IMG/VR virus record: IMGVR_UViG_3300020470_000021
Coordinates: 1-47,778 of that record
Origin: a virus
Length of the DNA: 47,778 bases
Direction: 5' to 3' (one strand)
Shown here: positions 31,651 through 38,922 of the stretch, piece by piece
Layout of the letters: every line of letters starts with the position of its first letter
How positions within the stretch are numbered: position 1 is the first letter of the stretch
Notes under the pieces: generated by a model
Seen by the model: only the letters and a program-made list of their open reading frames with translations
Database searches by the model: none
Told to the model about the DNA's origin: nothing
Position numbers and translations under genes: made by a program

Positions 31651-31766
31651 AATATATCTCGAATAAAAGAAGTCTGACAACCCACCTTATCAAACTGAAC
31701 AAGACCCCTAGATGAGAGAGTTGGTCTTGCAGCCCTTAATACCAATGTCTTAGTATCTACAATCAT
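31647..31766 (-). CDS. Possible 39-residue protein between gp45 and gp44
   Basis: The reading frame runs from ATG 31766 (MIVDTKTLVLRAARPTL...) to a TGA that overlaps the gp44 ATG, which would couple translation to gp44. There is no ribosome site, and a TATAAATA octamer abuts the ATG, too close to serve as its promoter. It could be a leader peptide or noise. Confidence 0.35.
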   Translation of the reverse strand: MIVDTKTLVLRAARPTLSSRGLVQFDKVGCQTSFIRDIL

Positions 31767-31778
31767 TATTTATATGAG

Positions 31779-32447
31779 TTAAGACCCATATTTTGAATCT
31801 GGTTCTAATGCAATAAAGTATTCGACACCTTTATTCTTTGCAACAAAGTGTGAAATACCTTTTGATGATACATACACTGTATAATCATCATCCAATACCT
31901 TCAAGTTTTCCATCTTGAAGTTCATTGAATATACACTACCATCACCATCCATAATGTGTTCACCAAATTCATTACTTGAATCAGTCAACTTTCTATCTCT
32001 AACAATTAAAGTTACAACTGTTCCATCAGACTCTAAAACTAAGTCTGGAAGAGATAGTACACTACTTGCTTTTTGTAGTTTAGAAAGAGTATTATTATCT
32101 AACTCAAATACAATCTCTGGGTTAGGCATAGTTATTTCTTTCTCTGGAGTTATAATCATTGAAGGGTCAGCATAAACATATTTTGCCTTATTACTACCTT
32201 CACTAACTACAACATTAGATGCACCAAAGTCATATGTTGGTGTTTCAAATAACGACAATGTTGCAAGAAACTCTGATAAGTCATATATCGAAAACTCTGT
32301 ATCAAAGTTCTCAGATACTTTTGCTGTACCAAAGATATTTTTCATTGGGGATATGGTTTTTAACTCTTGCCCCACCTTGACAGTAATTCCAGAATTAATA
32401 TCTGCAAAATTGTCTAAGACTTCAAGAGTATCATTACTAAGATTCAT
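31779..32447 (-). CDS. 45: Sliding clamp gp45
   Basis: A 222-residue trimeric sliding clamp that tethers gp43 to DNA and, in T4, activates late transcription with gp33 and gp55. The length is close to T4 gp45 (228). Strands such as NFKMENLKVLDDDYTVYVSSKGISHFVAKNKGVEYFIALE and DLSEFLATLSLFETP fit the family. Acidic, with no signal. It overlaps the upstream gene by 11 bases and precedes gp44 as in T4. Confidence 0.93.
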   Translation of the reverse strand: MNLSNDTLEVLDNFADINSGITVKVGQELKTISPMKNIFGTAKVSENFDTEFSIYDLSEFLATLSLFETPTYDFGASNVVVSEGSNKAKYVYADPSMIITPEKEITMPNPEIVFELDNNTLSKLQKASSVLSLPDLVLESDGTVVTLIVRDRKLTDSSNEFGEHIMDGDGSVYSMNFKMENLKVLDDDYTVYVSSKGISHFVAKNKGVEYFIALEPDSKYGS

Positions 32448-32727
32448 CTGTTACCTCACTATTAGATTCATCATGGTTATACAATGCTATCAGTGCATAA
32501 TGCACTACTTTAAGTAAGTCTTGACGATTCCTACCACCTTTCTTACCATATCTCATTGCGTACTTCATTATATTGCCAATGGCAAATCCCTCACCATGTC
32601 CAGAGTCGATTATCATATCAGTTGCCTGATACTTACCACCACCATAGTGTTCACCATAGGTTCCAGTAACATAATCTGCTATCTCTTTCAAAAGTTTGGG
32701 TTCATTAAATTTATATTCTATACTCAT
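32437..32727 (-). CDS. DUF3310-family protein, leaderless
   Basis: A 96-residue protein with the DUF3310 pattern: GEGFAIGNIMKYAMRYGKKGGRNRQDLLKVVHYALIALYNHD in the second half (quoted in part), i.e. GN-x2-KY-x2-R-x-GKK. This family is common in phages and has unproven roles in nucleotide metabolism. The ATG is six bases after GATAAT and has no ribosome site. It starts the clamp operon (gp45, gp44). Confidence 0.78.
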   Translation of the reverse strand: MSIEYKFNEPKLLKEIADYVTGTYGEHYGGGKYQATDMIIDSGHGEGFAIGNIMKYAMRYGKKGGRNRQDLLKVVHYALIALYNHDESNSEVTDES

Positions 32728-32733
32728 ATTATT

Positions 32734-32761
32734 ATTATCTCATGGAATGCTTATTTGTCAA
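32734..32761 (-). promoter_or_regulatory. TTGACA-16-GATAAT promoter for the clamp operon, leaderless
   Basis: Nearly the same sequence as the promoter at 13283-13310. TTGACA, 16 bp, GATAAT, then six bases and the ATG at 32727. Confidence 0.8.
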
Positions 32762-32762
32762 G

Positions 32763-33086
32763 TTACCATTTTTCCTTAAATTCGGTGTATCCAATAAACT
32801 TACCATTCTCGTCATATTTGTATACTGGTCTTGCAACTGAACATGGATTATGTCCAGAACCAATATATTTAAAATGTCTTTGAACTGTCATAGGGTCAAC
32901 ATGGTCTAGATACCTATCAACCCAATAGTTATTAGCATCACAGTAATTTTCGACTTCTTCATAAGTTCCATGAACATAGTCCACGAATACTCCAACAGAA
33001 TTGATTACCCTCGCATATTCTTGTTGGTCTATTTGACCTCTAGGAATATCTTGCTTGGGTAAATCTAATTCTAATTGTTTAGTCAT
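32763..33086 (-). CDS. Hypothetical protein
   Basis: A 107-residue soluble protein. Central FVDYVHGTYEEVENYCDANNYWVDRYLDH is helical; the end carries PVYKYDENGKFIGYTEFKEKW. No domain assigned. It overlaps the upstream membrane protein gene by eight bases and ends just above the clamp-operon promoter. Confidence 0.65.
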   Translation of the reverse strand: MTKQLELDLPKQDIPRGQIDQQEYARVINSVGVFVDYVHGTYEEVENYCDANNYWVDRYLDHVDPMTVQRHFKYIGSGHNPCSVARPVYKYDENGKFIGYTEFKEKW

Positions 33087-33297
33087 TGTTTGAATAATAC
33101 ATCCTTATAGTAAAAACTCTTAAAAGTGCAACTAAAGTCATACCTATTGTAACAACAACAGAAGTTTCAAGAGTATTAAGTCCAATTACATCCCAGCAAA
33201 GATATAGTAATCCTAAACTGATTGGCCAATTGATAATCAACCCAGTAAAAACTGTAACGAAAGTTTCTTGAAGCACTTTTTGTTTTTTCCTATCCAT
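33079..33297 (-). CDS. Small two-helix membrane protein
   Basis: A 72-residue protein from ATG 33297 (MDRKKQKVLQETF). Two transmembrane helices (FTGLIINWPISLGLLYLCW and LETSVVVTIGMTLVALLRVFTI) with a basic N terminus. The longer frame upstream is occupied by the next gene. The start overlaps that gene's stop by eight bases. Size and topology are holin-like but also fit many small phage membrane proteins. Confidence 0.7.
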   Translation of the reverse strand: MDRKKQKVLQETFVTVFTGLIINWPISLGLLYLCWDVIGLNTLETSVVVTIGMTLVALLRVFTIRMYYSNND

Positions 33298-33427
33298 CTT
33301 TCTCGTTTTGATATAGTAGTTCCATAATCTTCTCGAACTGGTCTTCGATCTTCTTTTTCTGATCATCAATCCTTTTCCTTTCAAATCGATTACGATGTTC
33401 TTGATGTTCCATTTGTATGTTTTCCAT
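33290..33427 (-). CDS. Small helical coiled-coil protein
   Basis: A 45-residue protein (MENIQMEHQEHRNRFERKRIDDQKKKIEDQ...). It is almost entirely charged and helical, a short coiled coil. An AAGGAC ribosome site precedes ATG 33427. It overlaps the membrane-protein gene downstream by eight bases. It is the first gene after the ncRNA at 33455-33568. Confidence 0.6.
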   Translation of the reverse strand: MENIQMEHQEHRNRFERKRIDDQKKKIEDQFEKIMELLYQNEKDG

Positions 33428-33454
33428 GTTTTGTCCTTATATGCATGGTATGTT

Positions 33455-33568
33455 TAAAAATAAAATCTGGCGGGATGGAGTCTCGTCAATACTACAAGAG
33501 CTAGTATTAGAAGTGTCCTCTTTGTATATGGTCAGACTCCTGTCCCTGCCCGAGCCTTTTTTCAGGCC
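33455..33568 (-). ncRNA. Candidate structured phage ncRNA with own promoter
   Basis: On the minus strand a long interrupted helix pairs 33535-33550 with 33469-33482 (segments GGC/GCC, GGGA/TCCC and GGAGTC/GACTCC). Inside are two hairpins: a perfect 7-bp stem at 33488-33508 and AGAGG/CTTCT, whose G-U wobble forms only on the minus strand. A short 5' hairpin (33554-33567) comes first. The 3' end is U-rich (AGATTTTATTTTT). A TATAAT at 33572-33577 precedes it. No reading frame fits. No known family recognised. Confidence 0.6.
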
Positions 33569-33571
33569 CCT

Positions 33572-33577
33572 ATTATA
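33572..33577 (-). promoter_or_regulatory. -10 element for the ncRNA
   Basis: TATAAT on the minus strand, followed by AGGGGCC, the expected start region of the ncRNA. A GCAGAC 17 bases upstream is a poor -35, so the promoter may be weak or activated. Confidence 0.5.
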
Positions 33578-33585
33578 AAACTTTT

Positions 33586-33822
33586 TCATCTTTGGTCTGC
33601 TAACCATCTGTTAAATCTTTCAACTAAACTACTCTTCTTTTTCTCGTCTGCATATTCCCATGTAGTTTCATGAGTAGTTGAGTTTATAATCTGTTTATCA
33701 CCATTGTTGAAGTAGTAGGTTACATACCCACCTTCACCAATTACCATCTTTACTTGTTTACCCCATTCTTCGGCCTTCAAGAGTTCTATTTGTTTTTCTA
33801 CTGCTTCTGAAAATTCTGTCAT
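33586..33822 (-). CDS. Small acidic hypothetical protein
   Basis: A 78-residue protein. Central YVTYYFNNGDKQIINSTTHETTW is beta-like, flanked by helices. Its stop lies just above the ncRNA promoter. ATGA overlap with the upstream 33-residue gene. No family recognised. Confidence 0.65.
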   Translation of the reverse strand: MTEFSEAVEKQIELLKAEEWGKQVKMVIGEGGYVTYYFNNGDKQIINSTTHETTWEYADEKKKSSLVERFNRWLADQR

Positions 33823-33920
33823 TGTTTAAAATAGTTTGTTAATTCCTTAATGAAGACACAACTTATAAAAAAGATGTACAACCAAACTGGGTCTAACCAC
33901 AATTTCGTAAACCACTTCAT
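33819..33920 (-). CDS. 33-residue membrane peptide
   Basis: MKWFTKLWLDPVWLYIFFISCVF then KELTNYFKQ: a single hydrophobic helix with basic N terminus. It overlaps both neighbours through ATGA junctions, which supports it as a real translated gene despite its size. Such tiny membrane proteins are common in phages; function unknown. Confidence 0.55.
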   Translation of the reverse strand: MKWFTKLWLDPVWLYIFFISCVFIKELTNYFKQ

Positions 33921-34072
33921 TCGGCATAAGGGTTATTAAGTTTTGTTACTGCCATGTTGAGTAATCTTTCTTTAGATACTTCAACTCCATAATGAGAAGT
34001 TGCACTCGTAGGTGTAATCTTCCATCCTTTATCTTCACCATAGACATAAACAATTAATTGTTTGGTTGTCAT
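33917..34072 (-). CDS. Small hypothetical protein after the CobS-like gene
   Basis: A 51-residue protein from ATG 34072 (MTTKQLIVYVYGEDKGWKITPTSATSHYGVEVSKERLL...). The frame also opens at ATG 34144, which has a GAGG site, but that stretch would run through the hairpin at 34084-34105 and has low-complexity sequence. The start is therefore uncertain. No family recognised. Confidence 0.55.
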   Translation of the reverse strand: MTTKQLIVYVYGEDKGWKITPTSATSHYGVEVSKERLLNMAVTKLNNPYAE

Positions 34073-34083
34073 TTTGGAAAGAA

Positions 34084-34105
34084 GGGCAAGGTTTAATCCT
34101 TGCCC
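34084..34105 (-). terminator. Terminator-like hairpin after the CobS-like gene
   Basis: Minus-strand GGGCAAGG/CCTTGCCC (8 bp, 6-base loop) followed by TTCTTTCC, an imperfect T run. It lies 23 bases after the CobS-like stop. Could be a weak terminator or mRNA-processing hairpin. Confidence 0.55.
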
Positions 34106-34127
34106 CTTTCCTTTAGGAGAGTCCTTT

Positions 34128-35300
34128 TTATATTGGGATGTCATTTTCCTCTGATTCCTCAACATTCTCTTCTTGACCCAACACTCCAGCATCAACTTTA
34201 GTGTAGAGGTCAAGGAAACTTGCCTTAGTATCATCATCGAACCTTGCAAGGCAAACTTCGATAGATTTCAACTTGTCTTCAAACATTGAAAATGCCTTTG
34301 CAATGTGAACCAACCTTCTAGTTGAAATCACTTCATCGACTGCACCTTCGTAGAAGGACTTTCTGATTACATCAGCCCAGTCAACTAGTTTCTCTGCAAA
34401 TTCATCATCATTGACTCCAAGAAGTTCAAAATCTTTCTTGATGATTTTTTGTTCAGTTCTCACTGGTGGATATTCTTGTTCAAGAGTTATTGCAAACCTT
34501 TCAAGGAATGCCTCATTCAAGATGTTAGTTCCTATGAACCTTCCATCCTCAGAACCTTTACCTTTAGTGTTTGCAGTAGCAACGATAGTGAAACCATCTG
34601 CTGGTTCTACATACTCACCAGTTTTCTTGATTAAGTATCCTTTACCTTCCAAGATGGATTGTAGACACATAATCTTGTTTGATGCAAGGTCAACTTCATC
34701 AATCAAAAGAACAGCACCTTTCCTCATTGCCTTGAGGACTGGGCCTTCTCTGAACATGATGTTTCCATTTACCAAAGTATTGGAACCAATTAAATCATCT
34801 TCATCAGTCTCGATGGTGATGTTAACCCTAAATAATTCTTTTTTGAGTTTGGCACAAATCTGTTCCACCATTAAGGTTTTACCATTACCACTCAATCCAG
34901 TTACGAAAACTGGGAAGAAAATACCAGACTTAAGAATTTTCTTAAGGTCAGTAAAATGACCAAAAGGAACATAGTTCTCAATCTGAGAAGGAATCACTGA
35001 AACATTGTCGTCCAGTACATTCATTCCAACACCAGTAGCAGTAATCGGAACCACTTCAACTGATGGTGTATTAGTAACAGTTTCAGCAACTGCAACTCCA
35101 TAATTCTCTGGAACTATGGACTCAATCGAATAAGTTCCATATCCAGCCTTAAATTGTGGTTTTCTAATTAACCACGATGGGAAAGGAATATTTGCTGTTT
35201 CACAAATTTTCCTAACTGTAGATTTAGAGAACTCGACCTGGCCAGGCATTTGGTCAGAACAAGCATCTAAAAATCTATAATGATTTGCATTCAAATTCAT
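34128..35300 (-). CDS. cobS: CobS/MoxR-type AAA+ ATPase
   Basis: A 390-residue AAA+ ATPase of the kind called CobS in marine T4-like phages. An N-terminal 110-residue domain precedes Walker A GLSGNGKT at 135-142. Then LIDEVDLASNKIMCLQSILE (Walker B and helix 2 insert), TIVATANTKGKGSEDGRFIGTNILNEAFLERF (sensor 1, presensor) and EYPPVRTE. It works with the VWA protein encoded next to it. In bacteria CobS/CobT insert cobalt into corrins; MoxR-VWA pairs also act as chaperones. A tandem-promoter and strong AAGGAG ribosome site precede ATG 35300. Confidence 0.9.
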   Translation of the reverse strand: MNLNANHYRFLDACSDQMPGQVEFSKSTVRKICETANIPFPSWLIRKPQFKAGYGTYSIESIVPENYGVAVAETVTNTPSVEVVPITATGVGMNVLDDNVSVIPSQIENYVPFGHFTDLKKILKSGIFFPVFVTGLSGNGKTLMVEQICAKLKKELFRVNITIETDEDDLIGSNTLVNGNIMFREGPVLKAMRKGAVLLIDEVDLASNKIMCLQSILEGKGYLIKKTGEYVEPADGFTIVATANTKGKGSEDGRFIGTNILNEAFLERFAITLEQEYPPVRTEQKIIKKDFELLGVNDDEFAEKLVDWADVIRKSFYEGAVDEVISTRRLVHIAKAFSMFEDKLKSIEVCLARFDDDTKASFLDLYTKVDAGVLGQEENVEESEENDIPI

Positions 35301-35353
35301 AAGCTCTCCTTTATAATTCCTAAATTTGTGTTATTTCTCGATTTCATAAAACT

Positions 35354-35383
35354 ATTATACTAAAAAGTGTACCCATAGGTCAA
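35354..35383 (-). promoter_or_regulatory. Sigma70-like promoter, 18-bp spacer class
   Basis: TTGACC, 18-bp spacer with GGGTACA, TATAAT; identical over 30 bases to 2598..2627. The -35 overlaps the stop codon of the VWA gene. Confidence 0.82.
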
Positions 35384-37743
35384 GCAACCTTCTTAATGAA
35401 ATGTTGAAGGATTTTTCTCTGAGAAAGTTTGTTGTTGCCCATTCTCTTCATTGCACCTTTCAATTTCTGTTTTGAAGCACCTGCCTCTACATCTAAACTG
35501 TCATCTTCTGATACAATCTGCATCTTTTTGATGTTTAGAAGGTAGAATTCTTTGTACCCAGACTTGTCTGAGCAAGGAACTTTAAATCCACCATCTTTTC
35601 TGAATACTTTATAATCTTCTTTATTCGCTTCTCTTTGTTCCCAGTATGAAAGTTCTGATTTTCCAAACTGACTTACTGCATCATCAAAAGCATTGTGTCC
35701 TTGTTTGCAAAGGAAGAATCCTACAGTATCAACTCCAGTAGTTTTTTCCAACCACTTCAAGAGACTATCAGTTGAACTTTCTTCACCAGCATATCTCTCA
35801 ATTTTGTACTCAAAGGTTCTTTGTGCTTTTCTATCATGGAAGAATTGTTTTTTACCATAACTTTGTTTTAATCCATCACAATGGAAACTCGCACCATCTG
35901 TTAGAGTTACAAATTGTAATTTATCAAGATTGTAATTGTTTTTGAAATCTATAATGTAATCTCTCATAACTACTAGTGATTCATCCAGTGGTGTACCACT
36001 TAAGTTATAGTTACTAGCACCATAACAAGGGATTTGGAATCTACCTACATCACCATAGTAGAACATTGCCTCAACTTGGACATTGAGTCTCATTACCATT
36101 TCTTTAAATTCTCTCTGATTCATTTTGTCTGAGAAGAATTCAAACAACTTAACATTCTTAGTGTAAAATTCTTGTCTTTCTCTATGACCTGTAATCTTGT
36201 CTTTCCACATTTCATAAGATTCTTCTGAATGATTTTCTCTGTAACCATCAGAGAAAGCATATACTCTATGAGGAATACCAACTCTTCTTGCAAACATTGT
36301 AAGAACTATACATTGTTCTAAAGTCTCAGAAATACAATCAGACATTGAACCAGACCAGTCCACTAGCATAAGTAGACCATGATTTTTACCATCTGGCACA
36401 ACTGTAACCTTTTTAAAGATATCATCTTTGATTAGGTAGTTTTGGATTTTCTGCATATCAATCTCACCAGACTTGGCAGTTTGTGCCTTCTTGTAATTTG
36501 ATGCAGCCTTTCTCATATCAAATTCTTTTGCCATGTAATTGACAATGTTTTTGTTGTGGTCTAAAAAGTCATTTACATATTTCCAAACATCATCATAATT
36601 TTTGCAGTTTGAATATTCGTAATCGTCTCTGTCCCAGTATTCTCTTCCAACACTGGACATGTTTTCTTCTTGACCAGCAGTTAATTCCTCAAGAACTTTT
36701 TTGTAAGGAATTCTGTAATCGTCAAATTTAATTTGTTTAGTGTTTAGATTAATGTAGGTGTTATCTCTACTATATTCATCATTGTTATCTTGATGAATGA
36801 ATTTTTCCTCATTTTGTCTTGAGATTTTATCAGTGATTGACTCATTTGCCTCACCAGCACCAGAACCACCCATATCAGATTTTTCTGTTTTAGGTTCATC
36901 TGAATTTTCTTCTTCACCTTTAGAAGAAGAATCACCATCTTCATCACCTTCATCAGTGTTACCACTTTGTTCTTTGTCTTCAGCATCTTCATCAGTAGGT
37001 GAACCATTGGAATCTGATTCCTCTTCACCTTCTTCTTCACTTTCCATACCCATTGAAGATGAACTTTCTTCATCACCAAAATCTTCTATACCATCTTCAT
37101 TATTGAATTCTGGAACCATTTGTTGACTAGGGTCTTCTTGAGGTTCTACAACTTCATCTTTAGAAAGTTCAAATAGATACTCTGCCATCTTAACAACTTT
37201 GTCCCAAGTATCCATCTTGGTATTAATTGCAGTGATGATTTTTAATTCTTTGTCTGAGAAATCAATCATTAAAGTATGACCTACTTTAAAGTAAAGATTG
37301 ATTCTATCGATGAATGCAAGTTTGTTTACATTCTTATTTTTGACCCCAAAGAAATCGAGGTCATTGTGTAATTCTTTATATGCATCAAAGAATGCCCTTC
37401 TTAATCCAGCATATTTCTCTTTGATTGCTTTTTCAATCCTAACATCTTCTAAGACATTAAGATAACCTTTAAATTTTGCACCTTTATATTTACCATTATC
37501 AAATATTGCATCGTGCCATCCTTCTTCTGGAGTATGCAATGCATGTGATACTTCATGACCCATAAACAAGTCATACATATCAGCAGACATATCATCTTTA
37601 AGAATAGGACATACTAATTTCCTATTTTTAAGGTCAAAATATGCAGTAGGTGTCTTCCTATGTTCTATAACTAAATCCTCAGTTGCAAGTAACCTCGCAA
37701 GTGAGTCTTTCTGATTTCTGATATTATTGGTGTAATTCATCAT
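35380..37743 (-). CDS. VWA-domain, CobT-like protein with HEXXH motif
   Basis: A 787-residue protein. An N-terminal domain holds HEVSH (residues 63-67) within FMGHEVSHALHTPEEG, a metallopeptidase-type zinc motif. A long acidic low-complexity linker follows (Glu/Ser/Asp-rich, about 200-330). The C-terminal VWA domain has the MIDAS DWSGSMSD near residue 460 and SGTPLDES. This matches phage CobT-like/peptidase-VWA proteins. With the CobS-like AAA+ ATPase it should form a MoxR/VWA complex. The start is ATG 37743, eight bases after the -10 box; a longer frame into tRNA-Asp is unlikely. Confidence 0.85.
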   Translation of the reverse strand: MMNYTNNIRNQKDSLARLLATEDLVIEHRKTPTAYFDLKNRKLVCPILKDDMSADMYDLFMGHEVSHALHTPEEGWHDAIFDNGKYKGAKFKGYLNVLEDVRIEKAIKEKYAGLRRAFFDAYKELHNDLDFFGVKNKNVNKLAFIDRINLYFKVGHTLMIDFSDKELKIITAINTKMDTWDKVVKMAEYLFELSKDEVVEPQEDPSQQMVPEFNNEDGIEDFGDEESSSSMGMESEEEGEEESDSNGSPTDEDAEDKEQSGNTDEGDEDGDSSSKGEEENSDEPKTEKSDMGGSGAGEANESITDKISRQNEEKFIHQDNNDEYSRDNTYINLNTKQIKFDDYRIPYKKVLEELTAGQEENMSSVGREYWDRDDYEYSNCKNYDDVWKYVNDFLDHNKNIVNYMAKEFDMRKAASNYKKAQTAKSGEIDMQKIQNYLIKDDIFKKVTVVPDGKNHGLLMLVDWSGSMSDCISETLEQCIVLTMFARRVGIPHRVYAFSDGYRENHSEESYEMWKDKITGHRERQEFYTKNVKLFEFFSDKMNQREFKEMVMRLNVQVEAMFYYGDVGRFQIPCYGASNYNLSGTPLDESLVVMRDYIIDFKNNYNLDKLQFVTLTDGASFHCDGLKQSYGKKQFFHDRKAQRTFEYKIERYAGEESSTDSLLKWLEKTTGVDTVGFFLCKQGHNAFDDAVSQFGKSELSYWEQREANKEDYKVFRKDGGFKVPCSDKSGYKEFYLLNIKKMQIVSEDDSLDVEAGASKQKLKGAMKRMGNNKLSQRKILQHFIKKVA

Positions 37744-37751
37744 ATGTTTAT

Positions 37752-37781
37752 AGCTTACCAAAAAATGTACCCATAGGTCAA
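37752..37781 (-). promoter_or_regulatory. Sigma70-like promoter, 18-bp spacer class (weak -10)
   Basis: TTGACC, 18-bp spacer with GGGTACA, TAAGCT. The -10 is degenerate, but spacer and -35 match the other four. It abuts the 3' end of tRNA-Asp and drives the VWA gene with an almost leaderless start. Confidence 0.65.
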
Positions 37782-37782
37782 G

Positions 37783-37857
37783 TGGCGGTCTGTAGGGGAA
37801 TCGAACCCCTACCAAGTGATCGACAATCACCTATACTAACCATTATACTAACAGACC
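37783..37857 (-). tRNA. tRNA-Asp (anticodon GTC)
   Basis: A 75-base cloverleaf on the minus strand. Acceptor GGTCTGT pairs with ACAGACC, anticodon loop TTGTCGA (anticodon GTC), T arm AGGGG/CCCCT with TTCGATT loop, discriminator G, encoded CCA. It has its own promoter 17 bases upstream. Confidence 0.95.
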
Positions 37858-37873
37858 CTTCATCGGAATTACC

Positions 37874-37903
37874 ATTATATCAAAATATGTACCCTTGCGT
37901 CAA
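37874..37903 (-). promoter_or_regulatory. Sigma70-like promoter for tRNA-Asp
   Basis: TTGACG, 18-bp spacer with GGGTACA, TATAAT on the minus strand. Confidence 0.8.
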
Positions 37904-37925
37904 TACTGGAGAAATAATGGAAATG

Positions 37926-37955
37926 TTACAGTTTTATGACAAAACTGCATATATA
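37926..37955 (+). promoter_or_regulatory. Plus-strand promoter with palindromic operator
   Basis: Plus strand TTACAG, 18-bp spacer, TATATA, then five bases and the ATG of the 37-residue gene. A 7-bp inverted repeat CAGTTTT-5-AAAACTG (37929-37947) covers the -35 and spacer and is a good candidate repressor site. Divergent from the tRNA-Asp promoter. Confidence 0.5.
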
Positions 37956-37960
37956 TTACC

Positions 37961-38074
37961 ATGACGAAAAAAATTAAAAAGAAAATAAAAGGATTTCATA
38001 GATTTATGAAATCTGGAAGGTTGCATAAGGTATGCAAAGCTGCTGGAGTAGTTAGGGAAGAAAAAACTGCTTAA
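37961..38074 (+). CDS. 37-residue basic peptide on the plus strand
   Basis: MTKKIKKKIKGFHRFMKSG then RLHKVCKAAGVVREEKTA: highly basic, with a KKIKKK N terminus and a likely helix. It is the only plausible protein gene I find on the plus strand. It runs from its own promoter and ends with a four-base overlap with the convergent Coq4-like gene. Basic small proteins of this kind could bind nucleic acid or host proteins; no family recognised. Short length makes the call uncertain. Confidence 0.5.
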   Translation: MTKKIKKKIKGFHRFMKSGRLHKVCKAAGVVREEKTA

Positions 38075-38760
38075 TTAAAGTTCTTTTCCACAAAAGAATG
38101 CCATTGAGGGTCTCGATACTTATACATGGTGGAAGGTTTAAGATATAATATCCTCTCTCGAACAAAATCTAATGGTTGGTCTAGATATTCAAACCAATCT
38201 ATCAAGACATATGGGTAAGACTGTTTACCTCTCTGGGATGCTTCCTTTATTAAAGGTTTCCATTTGAAATACAACTTAGGGTTGAGCAAGAATACTTTAG
38301 CTTGGAACATTAGAGATATAACCTTCCATCCTTGCATGTAAGTTCCACCTATTTCGTATTCAACTCTGAGAAGTTCTCCTAGTCCATCATCACCATATCC
38401 ACTCACAATATGCCCAATATCATGAGTATCAACTATCCAGTTTGAAAATGCTTTTTGTGGATTTGTGTATTTTTTTGATTGTAGAAAATCGAAATCTGCA
38501 TACTTAGGGTCAAGTTGCATTTTGTTTAGATGCCATCCTACAGAATTCTTAGGGTACTTTTTTAGTAAAGGTAATCTTTCACCATTAATATATCTGAACC
38601 CTTGTCCAGTTGACGCCCACTGTTGGATGGTTTTGTCTGGAGAATTTCCATTGAATGCATGATTTACATCCAAGTAAGATTGTATACTTTGCTTTGAACG
38701 AGCAAGTTGAAGAAGTGCTTTTATACCCTTAAAGGGTTTTACTTTATTAAGATAAATCAT
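38071..38760 (-). CDS. Coq4-like protein (second copy)
   Basis: A 229-residue protein with the Coq4 signature HDxxH-x11-E at His113, Asp114, His117 and Glu129 (HDIGHIVSGYGDDGLGE), followed by GWKVISLMFQAKVFLLNPKLYFKWKPLIKEA, typical of Coq4. Length matches bacterial Coq4 (about 230), unlike the longer copy at 21343. I chose ATG 38760 with GGAAGG upstream. It converges on the plus-strand small gene. Two Coq4 genes in one phage are unusual. Confidence 0.85.
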   Translation of the reverse strand: MIYLNKVKPFKGIKALLQLARSKQSIQSYLDVNHAFNGNSPDKTIQQWASTGQGFRYINGERLPLLKKYPKNSVGWHLNKMQLDPKYADFDFLQSKKYTNPQKAFSNWIVDTHDIGHIVSGYGDDGLGELLRVEYEIGGTYMQGWKVISLMFQAKVFLLNPKLYFKWKPLIKEASQRGKQSYPYVLIDWFEYLDQPLDFVRERILYLKPSTMYKYRDPQWHSFVEKNFN

Positions 38761-38911
38761 TCTTACCCTTCCAGAGTTCTGCAATCATCCAAAAAAGTGT
38801 TACCCACGCAGACAATATTAGACCCCACTTAAAGAATAAGAACGGCATTTCTATAATGAACCAAAATGTTTCCATAAAAGTATGTAGGGGACTTTCATCC
38901 CCCACACTCAT
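38747..38911 (-). CDS. Small membrane protein between porin and Coq4
   Basis: A 54-residue protein (MSVGDESPLHTF then METFWFIIEMPFLFFKW...). Two hydrophobic stretches with aromatic residues (FWFIIEMPFLFF and LILSAWVTLFWMIAEL). It overlaps the Coq4 start by 14 bases. A downstream ATG at 38875 would give a 42-residue version. No family recognised. Confidence 0.55.
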   Translation of the reverse strand: MSVGDESPLHTFMETFWFIIEMPFLFFKWGLILSAWVTLFWMIAELWKGKNDLS

Positions 38912-38922
38912 AAATTACTTAG

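Noticed and set aside
31767-31774. TATAAATA octamer before the 39-residue frame
   Set aside because: It abuts the ATG, so a late promoter there would start inside the gene; it may still serve gp44 but I do not score it.
33455-33568. ncRNA as a tmRNA or glutamine-riboswitch piece
   Set aside because: No tag-encoding frame, no tRNA-like T arm or CCA end and no glnA-type signature was found, although such elements are reported in related marine myophages.
36744-37079. Frame-shifted lysine-rich frame over the acidic linker of the VWA protein
   Set aside because: The acidic low-complexity linker gives open shadows in other frames; the VWA frame is continuous and supported.
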